In this document: positions 45,310 through 55,090 of the stretch, piece by piece
Layout of the letters: each line of letters opens with the position of its first letter
How positions within the stretch are numbered: position 1 is the first letter of the stretch
From: Paucibacter sp. KCTC 42545
Lineage (GTDB): Bacteria > Pseudomonadota > Gammaproteobacteria > Burkholderiales > Burkholderiaceae_C
Reading direction: 5' to 3'
Length of the DNA: 64,000 nt
Assembly: GCF_001477625.1 (NCBI RefSeq)
Contig: NZ_CP013692.1
Coordinates: 4,216,001-4,280,000, forward strand
The notes under the pieces: model-generated
What the model saw: only the letters and a program-made list of their open reading frames with translations
Told to the model about the DNA's origin: nothing
Database searches by the model: none
Translations under genes and position numbers: made by a program

Positions 45310-48300
45310 ATGGGCGCTGAGCGCCGTGCCTTGTGTTCCGATTTCTGCGCCCCAAGGCGCTGCCGCCCGAGCCCGCTTCTCTTGACTGCTTTGTTGACTT
45401 CCGAGCTGCCGATTCTTCGCGGCCCAGCCCGCCCCGATTTACTCCGCACCGAGGTGCTCGCTGATCTGTTTGAGGCCACGGCCCGGCAGTTGCCCGAGCA
45501 AATCGCGCTGCGCCAGGGCGAGCGTCAGCTCAGCTACGGCGAGTTGGATGCGGCGGCCAATCGCGCGGCCTCGCGCTTGATCGAAGCCGGCGTGCGCCCG
45601 GGCCAGATCGTCGGCCTGTGGATGCCGCGAGGGATTGAGCTGCTGGTGATGCAGCTGGCCATTGCCAAGACCGGCGCGGCCTGGCTGCCCAGTGATGCGG
45701 AAACACCGGCCGAGCGGGTGGCGGTCTGCCTAGCTGATGCCCAGGCCGTGGGCCTGCTGACTTGCGCGGAATGGGCCGAACGCGATTCTGAGCACAAAGC
45801 GGCCCCCGGCCTGCCCGTTTGGTGCGCGGAAGACTTGCTGCTGCCCTTTGAGCCCGCGCTGCGCCGCCGCGAGGGCGCTTTGCCTGAGCACACGGCGTAT
45901 GTGATCTACACCTCGGGCTCCACCGGCAAGCCCAAGGGCATTGCGATCACGCAGGCCAGCATCTGCCACTTCCTGCGCAGCGAGAACGCGGTGCTGGGCG
46001 TGCGCGCCAGCGACACGGTGTACCAGGGCTTCTCGGTCGCCTTCGATATGTCTTTCGAAGAGATCTGGATCAGCTATCTGGTCGGCGCCACGCTGTGGCT
46101 GGCACCGCGCGAAATCGCCGCCGACCCGGATGCCTTGCCGCAGGCGCTGATCGATCAGGGCGTGAGCGTGCTGCACGCGGTGCCCACCTTATTGGCCTTG
46201 TTCAGCCAAGATGTGCCGGGCCTGCGCCTGATCAATCTGGGCGGTGAGATGTGCCCGGAGGCGCTGGTGGCGCGCTGGGCCAAGCCGGGCCGCCAGGTCT
46301 TCAACACCTACGGGCCCACCGAGGCCACGGTCTCCGCCAGCTTGGCCGAGCTGCAGGCGGGCGCGCCCGTCACCATCGGCCAGCCGCTGCCTAACTACCA
46401 ATTGATGGTGATCGCAGCGGATGTGGAAAACGGCCTGCGCCTGCAGCCGCAAGGCGAAACCGGCGAGCTGTGCATCAGCGGGCCCGGCGTGGCGGCGGGC
46501 TATTTAGGCCGCCCAGAGCTGACGGCCGAGAAGTTCCTCGCCAACCCCTGGGCCGGTGCCGATCAGCAAGACACGCGCCTCTACCGCACGGGTGATCTGG
46601 CCCGCATTGATGCCCAAGGCCAAGTGCATTGCCTGGGCCGCGTGGACGATCAGGTGAAGATCCGCGGCTTCCGCGTGGAGCTGGGCGAGATTGAAGCCGT
46701 GCTGGCGCAGCAAGCCGGCGTCGGCACCGTGGCGGTGCTGCTGCGCCGAGATGAAGCGTTAGAACATCTGGTGGCCTATCTGGTGGCGGACACGGCCACG
46801 CCGCCGGCCGCCGCCACCTTGCGCCAGGCCCTGGGCCAGACCCTGCCGCCCTATATGGTGCCCAGCCGTTACGAATGGCTGACCGCGATGCCACGGCTGA
46901 CCTCGGGCAAGATTGATCGCAACACGCTCAAGGCCAGGCCTTTGGCCGCGCTAGCGCCTGAGAGTGACAGCGCCGGCTCGGACACACCCGCGAACGCGGC
47001 GGAGGCCGCGCTGTTCGAAGTCTTGCGCCGACTCTTCCCCGGCCAGGCGCTGCGGCGCGAAGCCGATTTCTTCAGCGATCTGGGCGGGCACTCGCTGCTG
47101 GCGGCGCGCCTGGCTTCGGCCTTGCGCGCCACACCGCGCTTCGCCGGCCTGACCGTGCGCGACATCTACCAAAACCGCCGCCTTGGCGCCATCGCCGCAG
47201 TGCTGGAAGCGATGAGCGAGCCCAGCACTTCCGGCCCCGCTGCCGCGCCGAGCTGGCAGCCGCCCGCCGCCTGGCGGCGCTGGCGTTGCGGCGCGGCGCA
47301 AGCCCTGGCGGTGCCGCCGCTGGTGGCCCTGCGCATGGCCAGCTGGCTGGCGCCGTTTTTCACATTTCACTTCTTCACCGGCGACCCGAACGATTCGGTG
47401 CTCACGGCCGTGCTGATGTCGGTGGCGGTATTCCTGGCGGCCACGGTGATGGAGTTCGCGGTGGCGCTGGCCGGCAAATGGCTGATTGCCGGGCGGCTCA
47501 AGCCCGGCCGCTACCCGCTGTGGGGCCTGACCTATTTCCGCTGGTGGCTGGCCGACCGGCTGCTGGAGAACGCGCCGGTGTACTTCCTCGGCGGCTCATC
47601 GCTTTACGTGGGCTGGCTGCGCCTGCTGGGCGCGCACATCGGCAAAGACGTGATGATCGGCTCCATCACCCTGCGGGCGCCGGAACTGCTGAGCGTGGGC
47701 GACGGCGCCAGCATCGGCAATGCGGTGAACCTGGAAAACGCGCGCGTGCTGCATGGCGAGCTGCTGCTGGGCCGCATCGATATCGCCGCCAATGCCTATG
47801 TGGGCTCTTACTCGGTGCTGGAAGGCAATACCGGGCTGGAGACTTGGGCGCATCTGCAAGGCCAGTCCGCCCTGGCCGATGGCGGCCGGGTGCCGGCGCA
47901 GCGTATCTGGGGCGGCTCACCGGCACGCGATGTGGGTGCCTTCGAACCGACCCGCCTGCGCCCGCGCCCGGCGGTGAGCGGGCTGCGGCGCGCGGCGGAG
48001 GCGCTGTTCTTCCTCGGCGGTGCGCTGCTGATTGCCACGCTGTTCTTCCTGCCGGTGTTCCCCACCTTCATGCTGATCGACAGCCTGGATGAGCTGCCCT
48101 CGATGAGCTGGCTGCAGGGCGACGTGCTGTGGCTGCAAGTGCTGCGTTACTTCATCCTCGCGCTGCCGGCCAGCGCTGTGCTGATTCTGTTCACGGCGCT
48201 GCTATCGGCTGCGATTCGATGGGGCGTGTTGCCAAAGATGCGGGCAGGCAGCTGGCCGGTGCACAGCTGGGTGTATTGCGGCAAATGGCTGGTCAATCAG

Positions 48301-49419
48301 ATTCAGGAATCTAGCCTGCACAGCCTGCACGGCGTTTACGCCACCGTGTTCGCGCCCTGGTGGTACCGCCTGCTGGGCGCCAAAGTGGGGCGCGACGCCG
48401 AGATCTCCACCGCCCTGGGCGTGGTGCCGGACATGCTGACCCTGGGCGATGAAACCTTCATCGCCGACGCGGTGCTGCTGGGTGATGAAGAAATTGACGG
48501 CGGCTGGATGAGCGTGCAGCCCACCGTGGTCTCGCGCCGCAGCTTTGTGGGCAATGGCGCTTATGTGCCCGACGGCACCACCATCCCCGAGAACGTGTTG
48601 ATCGGCGTGCTCTCTCGCGCGCCAGACGGCGCACTGATGCGCAGTGGCGATACCTGGCTGGGCACCCCGCCCATCAATTTGCCGGCGCGTGAGACGGTGC
48701 AGGGCTGCTACCCCGAGGCGCTGACCTTCCGGCCCTCGCCGCTGCGCCGCCTGGGTCGCGGGCTGATCGAAACCTTCCGCATCGTGGCGCCGCACGCCAT
48801 CGTCATCGCCACCGGTTACACCATCGTGCTGGACGTGATGCCCGATGCCAGCGAGGGCCGCTGGGCCCTGGTGGCCTGGGAGTTGGCGCAGGCCGGTCTG
48901 ATGTTCGGCCTGGGCTGCTTCCTGTTTGTGGCCCTGTTCAAGTGGCTGCTGCTGGGGCGCTACCGGCCGCGCGCGATGCCGATGTGGACGCCGTTTGTGT
49001 GGATCTCCGAGGCCGCCACCAATCTCTACGAGGGCATTGCCGTGCCCAACTTCATGCGTTTTTTGCGCGGCACGCCCTGGCTGCCCACCGCCTTGCGCCT
49101 GCTGGGCGCCAAGATCGGGCGCGGCGTTTACCTCGACACCACCGACATCACCGAGTTCGACTGCGTGCACATCGGCGCCCACAGCGAACTCAATGCCCTG
49201 ACTTGCCCGCAAACCCATTTGTTTGAGGACCGGGTGATGAAGATTGACCATGTGCACATCGGCGAGCGCGTCAATATTGGCCCGCGCAGCACGGTGCTCT
49301 ACGGCGCCAGCGTGGGCGACGACGCACAGCTCGGCCCCATGACCCTGGTGATGAAGGGCGAGAGCATTCCGGCCGGCTCGGCCTGGTGCGGCTGCCCAGC
49401 CGGGCCGCAACGGGCCTGA
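45310..49419 (+). CDS. NRPS-like Pls/PosA-family protein: adenylation, carrier, membrane and hexapeptide domains
   Basis: Up to 1369 residues. An adenylation domain spans about 50-560: YTSGSTGKPKG near 200, NTYGPTEATVSA, YRTGDLARID, VKIRGFRVELGEIE and SGKID. A carrier domain follows with DLGGHSLLAARL and its attachment Ser at 595. The rest is a TIGR02353-like terminal region of membrane helices alternating with three left-handed-helix hexapeptide modules (near GAHIGKDVMIG, GAKVGRDAEIS and GAKIGRGVYLD). There is no condensation or thioesterase domain. In Pls-type enzymes the membrane part polymerises the tethered amino acid. The start is uncertain: ATG 45310, or TTG 45394, which removes an unlikely Arg/Cys-rich leader. 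The substrate is unknown. Confidence 0.88.
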   Translation: MGAERRALCSDFCAPRRCRPSPLLLTALLTSELPILRGPARPDLLRTEVLADLFEATARQLPEQIALRQGERQLSYGELDAAANRAASRLIEAGVRPGQIVGLWMPRGIELLVMQLAIAKTGAAWLPSDAETPAERVAVCLADAQAVGLLTCAEWAERDSEHKAAPGLPVWCAEDLLLPFEPALRRREGALPEHTAYVIYTSGSTGKPKGIAITQASICHFLRSENAVLGVRASDTVYQGFSVAFDMSFEEIWISYLVGATLWLAPREIAADPDALPQALIDQGVSVLHAVPTLLALFSQDVPGLRLINLGGEMCPEALVARWAKPGRQVFNTYGPTEATVSASLAELQAGAPVTIGQPLPNYQLMVIAADVENGLRLQPQGETGELCISGPGVAAGYLGRPELTAEKFLANPWAGADQQDTRLYRTGDLARIDAQGQVHCLGRVDDQVKIRGFRVELGEIEAVLAQQAGVGTVAVLLRRDEALEHLVAYLVADTATPPAAATLRQALGQTLPPYMVPSRYEWLTAMPRLTSGKIDRNTLKARPLAALAPESDSAGSDTPANAAEAALFEVLRRLFPGQALRREADFFSDLGGHSLLAARLASALRATPRFAGLTVRDIYQNRRLGAIAAVLEAMSEPSTSGPAAAPSWQPPAAWRRWRCGAAQALAVPPLVALRMASWLAPFFTFHFFTGDPNDSVLTAVLMSVAVFLAATVMEFAVALAGKWLIAGRLKPGRYPLWGLTYFRWWLADRLLENAPVYFLGGSSLYVGWLRLLGAHIGKDVMIGSITLRAPELLSVGDGASIGNAVNLENARVLHGELLLGRIDIAANAYVGSYSVLEGNTGLETWAHLQGQSALADGGRVPAQRIWGGSPARDVGAFEPTRLRPRPAVSGLRRAAEALFFLGGALLIATLFFLPVFPTFMLIDSLDELPSMSWLQGDVLWLQVLRYFILALPASAVLILFTALLSAAIRWGVLPKMRAGSWPVHSWVYCGKWLVNQIQESSLHSLHGVYATVFAPWWYRLLGAKVGRDAEISTALGVVPDMLTLGDETFIADAVLLGDEEIDGGWMSVQPTVVSRRSFVGNGAYVPDGTTIPENVLIGVLSRAPDGALMRSGDTWLGTPPINLPARETVQGCYPEALTFRPSPLRRLGRGLIETFRIVAPHAIVIATGYTIVLDVMPDASEGRWALVAWELAQAGLMFGLGCFLFVALFKWLLLGRYRPRAMPMWTPFVWISEAATNLYEGIAVPNFMRFLRGTPWLPTALRLLGAKIGRGVYLDTTDITEFDCVHIGAHSELNALTCPQTHLFEDRVMKIDHVHIGERVNIGPRSTVLYGASVGDDAQLGPMTLVMKGESIPAGSAWCGCPAGPQRA

Positions 49420-49429
49420 GGTCTGGCCG

Positions 49430-50035
49430 ATGAACACCTCCGCGCTGATGCCGGTCTTGTTCTGGCCCACCGAGGCGGTGGACCCTTGTGCCAGCGTCTT
49501 TGTGTTGGCCCTGCGTTTGGATGCAGCGCTGCCACGCCCGCAGGCAAGAGCCCAGCTCCGCACGGCGCTGCGCGCGGCCTTGGCGGCGCGCTTGAGACTA
49601 CCGGCCGAGGGCATCACGCTGAACGCAGCGCCAGGCCAGACGCCGCGCCTTGAAGGCCCTGGCATCAGCCCATCCATCGGCCTGTCCTTCAGCCACGAAG
49701 CCGGGCTTTCGCTGGCGGCGGTAAATCTGCTAGGGCCGGTGGGCCTGGACGTCGTGCGCGATGAAACGCCGCCCGACTGGCAGGCCGTGGCGCAAGACTA
49801 TCTCGGGCCGCAAGTGGCGGCTGTCCTGCAAGCCCAAGAATTCCCTGCTGCCTGGGCGGCGCACGAAGCCCGGCTCAAATTCCACGGCCAAGCCTTGAGC
49901 GAATGGCAGGCCGAGATGGCCCAGCCCCCATGGTTAGCTGCCTGTCACTGCCAGGCCCTGCACCTGCCACCGGGCTGGGTGGGCAGCCTGGCCCTGCCGG
50001 CAGGGCAACAGGTGCCGGGCGCGGCCAGCGTTTAA
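49430..50035 (+). CDS. 4'-phosphopantetheinyl transferase (Sfp-type)
   Basis: 201 residues. It should transfer phosphopantetheine from CoA to Ser-595 of the carrier domain encoded 10 bp upstream. Motifs: GLSFSHEAGLSLAAV (the SHS region), GPVGLDVVRDE and AAWAAHEARLKFHG. The core Asp of GxDxE is present, but the position two on is Val rather than Glu, and the usual WxxKEA is AAHEA, so the metal site departs from the consensus. It is short for an Sfp-type enzyme but complete. Its stop overlaps that of the convergent oxidoreductase gene. Confidence 0.82.
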   Translation: MNTSALMPVLFWPTEAVDPCASVFVLALRLDAALPRPQARAQLRTALRAALAARLRLPAEGITLNAAPGQTPRLEGPGISPSIGLSFSHEAGLSLAAVNLLGPVGLDVVRDETPPDWQAVAQDYLGPQVAAVLQAQEFPAAWAAHEARLKFHGQALSEWQAEMAQPPWLAACHCQALHLPPGWVGSLALPAGQQVPGAASV

Positions 50036-51054
50036 AAGCCTTCCAGCACAATCTTGCCGCGGGCCTTGCCGCTTTCCAGCAAGGCGTGTGCGCGGCGCAG
50101 ATTGGCGGCATTGATGCGGCCGAAATGCTCGCCCTGGGTGCTGCGCAACTGGCCGGCGTCAACCAGGCGCGCCACCTCAGTCAGCAGGCGATGCTGTTCG
50201 ATTTGATCGGGGGTGTCGAACAGCGAGCGGGTGAACATCAGCTCCCAGTGCAGAGAAACGCTTTTGCGCTTGAGCTTGCTGATATCGACACTGCCAGGTG
50301 CTGGGTCATCGATCAGGCCGAAGCGGCCTTGCGGGGCAATCAGCTCGGCGATTTGGTCGAAATGCTGGCCGGTCTGCGTCAGGCTGACGACATAGTGCGG
50401 CGCTGGCAGGCCGGCGTTCTGCAGCTCCTGCGCCAGCGGCTTGCTGTGGTCCAGCACATGGTGGGCGCCCAGATCGCGCACCCACTGCGCCGTCTCGGGC
50501 CGCGAGGCAGTGGCGATGACTTGCAGACCCGTCAGCTGACGCGCCAGCTGGGTCATGATGGAACCCACGCCGCCGGCCGCGCCGATGATGAGCAAGCTCT
50601 GACCCCGCGCGGCCGTCTCGGCTTGCGGCACGCCCAGACGCTGGAACAGCAGCTCCCAGGCGGTGATGGCGGTCAGGGGTAGGGCAGCGGCCTGCGCGTC
50701 CGGCAGGGACTGCGGCGCCAAGGCCGCGATGCGCTCATCCACCACATGCAGCTCGGCATTGGCGCCGGCGCGGTGAATGGCGCCCGCATACCAAACCCGA
50801 TCACCCGGCTTGAACAAACTGACCTGCGCGCCCACGCTGCGCACGATGCCCACCGCGTCCCAGCCCAAGACCTTCCACTGGCCTGGCTCGGGGCTGACGC
50901 CGGCGCGCACCTTGGTGTCCACCGGATTCACGGCAATCGCTTTCACCTCCACCAGCAGATCACGCGGGCCGGGCTCAGGCGCGGGCAGGGTCACATCTTG
51001 CAATGCGAGCGGATCGTTGATGGGCAGGGCTTGTTGGTAGGCAATGGCTTTCAT
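50032..51054 (-). CDS. Zinc-type alcohol dehydrogenase / quinone oxidoreductase-like protein
   Basis: 340 residues from ATG 51054 (MKAIAYQQALPIND). It has a GroES-like N-terminal half (NPVDTKVRAGVSPEPGQWKVLGWDAVGIV, split around the catalytic zone) and a Rossmann half with NADPH motif GAAGGVGSIMTQLA. The catalytic zinc ligands of classical ADHs are absent, so it is MDR-family quinone reductase-like, acting on reactive carbonyls or quinones with NADPH (family inference). It diverges from the LysR regulator and its 3' end overlaps the phosphopantetheinyl transferase stop. Confidence 0.92.
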   Translation of the reverse strand: MKAIAYQQALPINDPLALQDVTLPAPEPGPRDLLVEVKAIAVNPVDTKVRAGVSPEPGQWKVLGWDAVGIVRSVGAQVSLFKPGDRVWYAGAIHRAGANAELHVVDERIAALAPQSLPDAQAAALPLTAITAWELLFQRLGVPQAETAARGQSLLIIGAAGGVGSIMTQLARQLTGLQVIATASRPETAQWVRDLGAHHVLDHSKPLAQELQNAGLPAPHYVVSLTQTGQHFDQIAELIAPQGRFGLIDDPAPGSVDISKLKRKSVSLHWELMFTRSLFDTPDQIEQHRLLTEVARLVDAGQLRSTQGEHFGRINAANLRRAHALLESGKARGKIVLEGF

Positions 51055-51143
51055 GAGGGTCATCCTTTCTTTGAGTGCGCGAAGGCATGCCGCCAGTGTG
51101 CGCAATCAGCCCGCCAAGACCCAGGCGGCCCGGGCGGATTCAC

Positions 51144-51154
51144 TTTCAATGAAA
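51144..51154. promoter_or_regulatory. LysR-box-like palindrome
   Basis: TTTCA-A-TGAAA, 9 nt before the LysR start codon in the 108-bp divergent gap. The extended context fits the T-N11-A pattern of LysR sites and could serve both the regulator and the oxidoreductase gene. Confidence 0.4.
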
Positions 51155-51162
51155 ATCGAACG

Positions 51163-52077
51163 ATGAGCCGAATTGCTGATCTGGAATTGCTGGCGCGCAC
51201 CGCCGATTTGGGCAGCCTCACGGCTGCGGCAAAGGCCCTGGACATGTCGCCGGCCGGGGCCAGCGCCGCCATCAAGCGGCTGGAAGCGCAATGGGGCGTG
51301 GCCTTGTTTGTGCGCAGCACCCGCAGCCTGCGCCTCTCGGCCGAGGGCGAGCGCTTGATGCCGCATCTGCGCCAGGCCCTGGAAGCCTTGGCGCAGGCCA
51401 GGGCGGTGGCCACGGGCTCGCGGCGCAGCACCGTCTTGCAAGGCGAGTTGCAGCTGGCCCTGCCCTCGGACCTGGGGCGCAATTTGCTGCAGCCGCATCT
51501 GGAAGCGTTTCAGCAGCGCCACCCCAAGCTCGCCTTGCGCTTGCTGCTGTCGGACCGCAACACCGATCTGATGCGCGCGCCGGTGGACATCGCCCTGCGC
51601 TACGGCGCCCCCAGCGACTCGGCCCAGGTGGCGCTGCCGCTGGTGCCCGACAACCGGCGCCTGCTGGTGGCCTCGCCGGCCTATATCGCGCGCCATGGCA
51701 TCCCGGCCTCGCCCGCGGAGCTGAACCAGCACGAGGCACTGCGCTTCATGCTGGGCGATGAGCTACCCAAGACTTGGCGCTTGCAGATCGGCGGCGAATG
51801 GCAAGACCTGCCCGTGACGGGCCGCCATTCGGCCAATGATGGCGAGATGGTCAAACGCTGGGCCTTGGCCGGCATCGGCATTGCCTACAAATCCAAGCTC
51901 GACGTCAGCGCCGAGCTGCGCAGCGGCCAGCTGGTGCATCTGCACTCCGACTGGCTGGGTGAGCCCTCGCCGCTCTACCTGGTGGTGCCCGGCCGCCGCC
52001 AGCTGACGCCTGCCGCACGCGCCTTGCGCGACTGGCTTTTGCCGCGCCTGAATGGGCTGGATTCCGCCCAGGCCTGA
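51163..52077 (+). CDS. LysR-family transcriptional regulator
   Basis: 304 residues from ATG 51163. The N-terminal winged HTH is typical: DLGSLTAAAKALDMSPAGAS, AAIKRLEAQWGVALFVRST. The substrate-binding domain has LQGELQLALPSDLGRNLL and DIALRYGAPSDS. It is of the group that regulates a divergent oxidoreductase, and is likely to activate or repress the gene at 50032-51054 in response to an electrophile or quinone (inference). Confidence 0.94.
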   Translation: MSRIADLELLARTADLGSLTAAAKALDMSPAGASAAIKRLEAQWGVALFVRSTRSLRLSAEGERLMPHLRQALEALAQARAVATGSRRSTVLQGELQLALPSDLGRNLLQPHLEAFQQRHPKLALRLLLSDRNTDLMRAPVDIALRYGAPSDSAQVALPLVPDNRRLLVASPAYIARHGIPASPAELNQHEALRFMLGDELPKTWRLQIGGEWQDLPVTGRHSANDGEMVKRWALAGIGIAYKSKLDVSAELRSGQLVHLHSDWLGEPSPLYLVVPGRRQLTPAARALRDWLLPRLNGLDSAQA

Positions 52078-52151
52078 CGCGCTGGTTCGCTGAGCGTCGG
52101 CACGCCGGTCTCAGCTGCCGCAGCGGCAATGGCCGCTTGCACAGCCTGAAG

Positions 52152-52184
52152 CAAAAAAAGGGCGCCCCGTGGGCGCCCTTTCCA
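52152..52184 (-). terminator. Intrinsic terminator of the M4 protease gene
   Basis: AAAGGGCGCC (52157-52166) pairs with GGCGCCCTTT (52172-52181). On the minus strand it is followed by seven T's. It lies 30 bp after the protease stop and also faces the end of the LysR gene. Confidence 0.92.
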
Positions 52185-52211
52185 TCATGGCCGAATCAAG
52201 CCGGCGGGTAC

Positions 52212-55046
52212 TCAGGTCGGTGGCACAGCGCAGCTGTAGACCGAGACGTCGTCCAGATACCAGCCCAGGGCACCGCCAGCGCAGTCATTGCCCAGCTCGA
52301 AGCGGATCTTCACCTTGGAACCAGGCGCCGCGTACGGAGCCAGGTTGATGATCGAACGACCCCAGGAACCCCCCACCTTGCCACCATCACCGCCGGAGAA
52401 CGCGGGCTGGCCGGCCATCGGGTTGTCGCTGCCTTGGCCTGCCGTGTTCAAGGTCGTGTTGTAGGGGTTGTAGATGAAGTCACCCGCGTTCACCAAGGTC
52501 CAGGCGCCGCCGTTGACGCTGATCTTGACGTTGCCGCCGTCCCAGCCGGCTTCGGTCGAGACCCAGTGGTCAAAGCTCATGCGCAGCGAGCTGGCATTGG
52601 CGGGAATGGTGATCTCCGGGCTATCCAATCGCTGCACACCCGCCTCGCTGCCGGCCGCGGTGGCACCGCAGACGCCAGGATTGATGTCGGCGCCGTAGAT
52701 ACCGTAGCCAGTACGGCCGGGCATGCCACTCACCACACCGAAGTTGCGCGGGGTGAAGGAGCCGCCGGCGATGCCGGCATTGCTCAGCACCCACTTGAGG
52801 CCACCACGCTTGCCACCGTCAAAGTTGTCGGCGGCAATCACAGCTGGGTTGCCGGCCGGGCACAGCGACGGCGGCGACTGCTTGAGCAGCGTCTGGAAGC
52901 CGCACTGGCTCGGGGGCGTGCGCAACTCAACCGCCTTGGCAGCACTCACAACTTGCTGGCAGTCAAAGGCGGTGATGGCCTCGCCCGAGGGCTGGCCCGT
53001 CTTCAGATGCGCCAGGTTGATGCCCGTCAGGTCAGCGCAGGACTGCTCGATTGCGTCAGCATGCTCAGGGTAGCCGCTGGCGGGGCCTTGGTAGACCGTC
53101 TGCGCACGGTAGTAGATGTGCGCTGCCTTGGTCAGGCCGATAGCAGTGATGGACTGGCCGTTGTAGTTGCCGCCATCCACCAGCAGGGCATAGGCGTGGT
53201 TGGCCACGCCGGAGTTGGTGTGCACGCCGCCGTTGTCGCCGGCCGAGGTATTCGGGCCGCAGGAGTACTGCGCATCCGACACCTTGCCCGGATTGCCGTA
53301 GCAGGTCGGGTTGTACATATCGCGGATGGCACCGCCAAAGGCGCTGGAGTCTTCACCCACCAGCCAGCGGACCGAGTTATCGCTGCCCGGGCCGCGCTGC
53401 AGCGAGGCCACCACGCCGGTCTGTGCCTTGAGGGCCGTAGCGTCAGCCTGCGAGATCGACAAGGAGGGGATGGTGATGGTGGCGTCAGCACCACCCATAT
53501 TGATCAGGCCGGCCGCGTTATTGCCGACGATGACACCAATCGCGCCATTGAGCTGGGCGTTCTTGACCTTCACGGCGAAGCCGCAGACGCCACGATCCAC
53601 CAGAGCGATCTTGCCGGCAACATCGGCTGCGTTGGCGAACGGCGTGGTGCAGCCATCGGTCAAAGTGCCACCAGCCCCGGCTGTCGAGCCGTCGTTCACC
53701 ACGACCACATTCGTATTGCTGAGCGTAAAGGCTTGCGGGCCGAATGCGGCCGTGCCAGCACTCTTGATGCCGGCCACTGCGGCCGGGGCCGAGATGCCGA
53801 CCTGGGTGGCGTTGGTATAGGCGGTGCAGGAGCCGGCCGTGCGTGATGCGTCCGGCGTGTCGGTGCCGCGGCCATTGAGGCGGTCAACCGTCTCGCCCCA
53901 GATATCGGAATAGGCTTCGTTCAACGCGCCCGGTTGCCAGGCGTAGATCAGGCCGTGGGTGTACTGGGTGTAGGCGTGGCCCCATTCGTGGGCGGTGACG
54001 TCGTCGGTTGTCGTGCCCGGGCAGAAGGAGATGTAGGTGCCGTTCCAAGAGGCATTCGGGCAACCGTTGCCGCGGTTGAAGATGGAGTCCATCGTCGCAC
54101 CCTTGCCATCGAAGGAGTCACGGCCGAAGGCGTTCTTGAACAGGTCGTAGATCTCGCCGGAGGCGGAGATCATATTGTCGGCTTCCGTCAGGCCTGTGGG
54201 GAAGCCTTGGCCCTCGACCCAGAACGGCGAGGCCGGATAGTTCGGGCCAGGCTGGGTGGCATTACCAGCGTCATAGGCGCGGCGGTTCTTGCTGTCGTGA
54301 ATCCCGGCAATGCGGTCGACCAACTTGCCCGAGTGCGCATCAATGAAAACGAACTCGCGCACATCGACACCATTGCCGACTTCAACCTGCCACACCAGAC
54401 GGTTGACGCCCTCGACACCCTTGGCCAGGCCTTCGCGATAGACCAGCAGCGTTGGCGCGGCGGTGCGCACTTTGGCGGCAGCGCCACGGCTCAGCTGAGC
54501 CGTGACCATTTTCTTCGCTGCGGCTGCAGCATCCGCAGCGCTGCGAGTGGGTTGGGCCTCAAGCTCAATGCCGGGCACGAAAGTGCCGTTGACCACGGTC
54601 AGGTTGCCAGCCGCGTCGAAGTGCGACTTCAGTTCGGCACCAAACACCGGCACGCCCTGGTAGACCTGCTTGTGCGTGATGTGCGTGCCACCATGCTTGT
54701 CTTTGGCCATCAGGCCGGGGCTGAGTTCGCCCGAGGCGTTCCTGATGCCGAACATGCTGCCGTAGTCGTTCAAGAACTGCGCGGCGCCACGGTGCTTGTC
54801 CTCGTCGCTGACGGGGCGCGCGGAACGCGCCATGCTCAGCGCATTGCTGCCGTGATCAATGCGAACAAAGCGCGCAGCGCCGGTCGCGCTGTGGAAGCTC
54901 ACCTGCGGCGCTCGCCCGGTGTTGGTGCTCAGTCGCGTGATGGCATCGCTTTGGCCGGCCAGGGCAACGCCCGTGCCAGCTTGCGCTGCCATAGCCATGC
55001 CCATGGCCAGCGCCAGGGCAGACAACTTCAAATGCGTGTGAACCAT
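52212..55046 (-). CDS. Secreted M4-family (thermolysin-like) metalloprotease with inserted PA domain
   Basis: 944 residues from ATG 55046 (GGGAG upstream). The order is a signal peptide (LKLSALALAMGMAMAAQA), an FTP/PepSY propeptide (THITHKQVYQGVPVFGAEL), then the catalytic domain with HEWGH (His353, Glu354, His357) and the third ligand Glu377 in NEAYSDIWGE. A PA domain is inserted at about 400-560 (GKIALVDRGVCGFAVKVKNAQ). The active-site His near 609 is in GGVHTNSGVANHAYALLV. The C-terminal 220 residues are a beta-sandwich (SPEITIPANASSLRMSFDHW) probably for substrate or cell-surface binding. It degrades extracellular protein and is autoprocessed. Confidence 0.95.
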   Translation of the reverse strand: MVHTHLKLSALALAMGMAMAAQAGTGVALAGQSDAITRLSTNTGRAPQVSFHSATGAARFVRIDHGSNALSMARSARPVSDEDKHRGAAQFLNDYGSMFGIRNASGELSPGLMAKDKHGGTHITHKQVYQGVPVFGAELKSHFDAAGNLTVVNGTFVPGIELEAQPTRSAADAAAAAKKMVTAQLSRGAAAKVRTAAPTLLVYREGLAKGVEGVNRLVWQVEVGNGVDVREFVFIDAHSGKLVDRIAGIHDSKNRRAYDAGNATQPGPNYPASPFWVEGQGFPTGLTEADNMISASGEIYDLFKNAFGRDSFDGKGATMDSIFNRGNGCPNASWNGTYISFCPGTTTDDVTAHEWGHAYTQYTHGLIYAWQPGALNEAYSDIWGETVDRLNGRGTDTPDASRTAGSCTAYTNATQVGISAPAAVAGIKSAGTAAFGPQAFTLSNTNVVVVNDGSTAGAGGTLTDGCTTPFANAADVAGKIALVDRGVCGFAVKVKNAQLNGAIGVIVGNNAAGLINMGGADATITIPSLSISQADATALKAQTGVVASLQRGPGSDNSVRWLVGEDSSAFGGAIRDMYNPTCYGNPGKVSDAQYSCGPNTSAGDNGGVHTNSGVANHAYALLVDGGNYNGQSITAIGLTKAAHIYYRAQTVYQGPASGYPEHADAIEQSCADLTGINLAHLKTGQPSGEAITAFDCQQVVSAAKAVELRTPPSQCGFQTLLKQSPPSLCPAGNPAVIAADNFDGGKRGGLKWVLSNAGIAGGSFTPRNFGVVSGMPGRTGYGIYGADINPGVCGATAAGSEAGVQRLDSPEITIPANASSLRMSFDHWVSTEAGWDGGNVKISVNGGAWTLVNAGDFIYNPYNTTLNTAGQGSDNPMAGQPAFSGGDGGKVGGSWGRSIINLAPYAAPGSKVKIRFELGNDCAGGALGWYLDDVSVYSCAVPPT

Positions 55047-55090
55047 GAAAACTCCCATCGGGGCGCGCAAGCGCCGCTGTTGCAGTCTTG

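Noticed and set aside
52137..53846. 569-codon plus-strand frame opposite the M4 protease
   Set aside because: Antisense to a protein with an intact signal peptide and catalytic motifs; no family features of its own.
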